Part shown: in pieces, positions 63,399-64,000 of the stretch
How positions within the stretch are numbered: the stretch's first letter is position 1
Layout: the number at the start of each line of letters is the position of its first letter
Assembly (NCBI GenBank): GCA_963774745.1
Contig: CAVZGE010000011.1
Span: 558,001 to 622,000 of the forward strand
DNA: 64,000 bases
Source of the DNA: Prado023 sp963774745
GTDB lineage: Bacteria > Actinomycetota > Actinomycetes > S36-B12 > CAIYMF01
Direction of reading: 5' to 3'
Notes under the pieces: model-generated
Told to the model about the DNA's origin: nothing
What the model saw: the letters and a program-made list of their open reading frames with translations, nothing else
Database searches by the model: none
Made by a program: the position numbers and the translations under genes

Positions 63399-64000
63399 TC
63401 AGCCGATCGGCGCCGGAACCCGGAGGTCCACCTGCGGTGCCGCGGAGTCGATGACCTCGCGGATCTGGCGGCCGACCAGCTCATGGCGCTCGATGAGGGC
63501 GTCGCGCAGGGCTTCGACGATGTGCCGGTTGACGTTCAGCAGCTCGCGCGCCACCTGCTTCTGGTCGGACAGGATCGCCTCGACGGCCGCCCGCCCGGCG
63601 GGGTCGGACAGCACCCGACCGACCAGGTTGGAGTCGGCCAGGGCGCCCTGCTGGACCGCCGCCAGGCTCACCAGGGAGCCGCCCATGCCCACGGCGCCGA
63701 CCATCTGGGCGGCGACGGTCGTGGCGTAGGACAGGTCCCCACCGGGGCCGGTCGAGATGTCGCCGAAGAACAGCTCCTCGGCGACCTGGCCGCCCATGGC
63801 GATCTGGATCAGGGCCAGCATCTCGCTGCGCGACCGGGTGAACACGTCCTCGCTGTCCCCGTGGGCGAGCATCCCCAGGGCGTCGCGGCGCTTGATGATG
63901 CTCAGGACCTCCAGCCGCCGGTGCGGTGCGACGAGATGGGCCATCGTGGCGTGCCCGGACTCGTGGGTGGCGATCAGCCGGGTCTCGTGCGCGGTGTAGG
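63399..64000 (-). CDS. FtsH-type M41 metalloprotease, C-terminal part (runs off the window)
   Basis: About 200 residues are visible. At the right edge the minus strand encodes the zinc motif HESGH (in LIATHESGHATMAHL). Then follow AMGGQVAEELFFGDISTGPGGDLSYAT, with the third zinc ligand Asp, and the usual helical C terminus. The AAA domain would lie beyond position 64000. The sequence differs from classical FtsH (HEAGH) and ends without a long acidic tail, so it may be an FtsH-like paralogue. Confidence 0.85.
   Translation of the reverse strand, partial: YTAHETRLIATHESGHATMAHLVAPHRRLEVLSIIKRRDALGMLAHGDSEDVFTRSRSEMLALIQIAMGGQVAEELFFGDISTGPGGDLSYATTVAAQMVGAVGMGGSLVSLAAVQQGALADSNLVGRVLSDPAGRAAVEAILSDQKQVARELLNVNRHIVEALRDALIERHELVGRQIREVIDSAAPQVDLRVPAPIG

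Overview
The window is about 70% G+C with frequent GTG starts, tight ATGA overlaps and some probable leaderless genes. FdxA-type 7Fe ferredoxin, MoeZ, DUF3107, DUF3117, DUF6541, TatB-HtrA and a Tad/Flp pilus locus all point to a high-G+C actinobacterium (Actinomycetes). I cannot name the genus. No rRNA, tRNA, CRISPR array or complete insertion sequence is visible.

Layout. 0-10.6 kb is a Tad (tight adherence) pilus locus. A TadE-like gene and moeZ are on the minus strand. cpaB, tadZ, tadA, a VWA-TadB fusion, tadC, flp, a second degenerate flp and a wrecked GT-C-like membrane protein gene are on the plus strand. Single-base indels break several of these genes. 10.6-14 kb holds a DUF6541 membrane protein with a small exported partner and an alpha/beta hydrolase. 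14.1-19.1 kb is a signalling node: PAS-GGDEF, and a histidine kinase, receiver and PAS-GGDEF-EAL that overlap as an operon. 19-23 kb holds a membrane protein and a methyltransferase / GT2 / epimerase operon. The methyltransferase appears fused to the GT2 only because of a frameshift. 23-34 kb is mostly core genes: a PD-(D/E)XK-like protein, TetR, DUF3107, a MiaE-like ferritin fold, a DEAD-box helicase, ParA, a hydrolase, an RsbW-like ATPase, DUF2332 and an acyl-CoA dehydrogenase. 34-45 kb has a CDF transporter, two CitE-like lyases, an EamA exporter, an MgtE-N/CBS protein, DUF1003, glycogen phosphorylase, Mrp and a GAP-family protein. 45-64 kb has TatB, HtrA, an O-methyltransferase, an M17 peptidase, DUF3117, SRPBCC, a DivIVA-like protein, LOG, YceI, the lysine genes dapE, dapD and dapC with fdxA, VanW, a second PD-(D/E)XK-like protein, a VOC protein, citrate synthase and the C-terminal part of an M41 (FtsH-type) protease.

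Most interesting signal. From 28 kb onward, five intergenic gaps each carry a ~190-bp element (28407-28596, 35224-35412, 45278-45467, 59626-59816, 60961-61147). Each is built from four copies of a ~28-bp arm with core close to TCGAC..GA.CGGGCGCGAGG, arranged as two reverse arms then two forward arms. Spacing is near constant and the element can be read in two orientations. Arms within one copy share variants that keep base pairing. One copy of the PD-(D/E)XK-like gene lies exactly between two elements. I know of no named repeat matching this. A second lead is the octamer GGGGGACA/TGTCCCCC, found upstream of each of the three Tad transcription units.

How the genes fit together. The Tad genes would build a Flp pilus (CpaB, TadZ localisation factor, TadA ATPase, TadB/TadC platform, Flp pilin). 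The prepilin peptidase and TadG are not in view. dapD, dapC and dapE form the succinylase branch to meso-DAP and lysine. The HtrA-TatB-O-methyltransferase block matches the mycobacterial sigE neighbourhood, but sigE and its anti-sigma gene are missing here.
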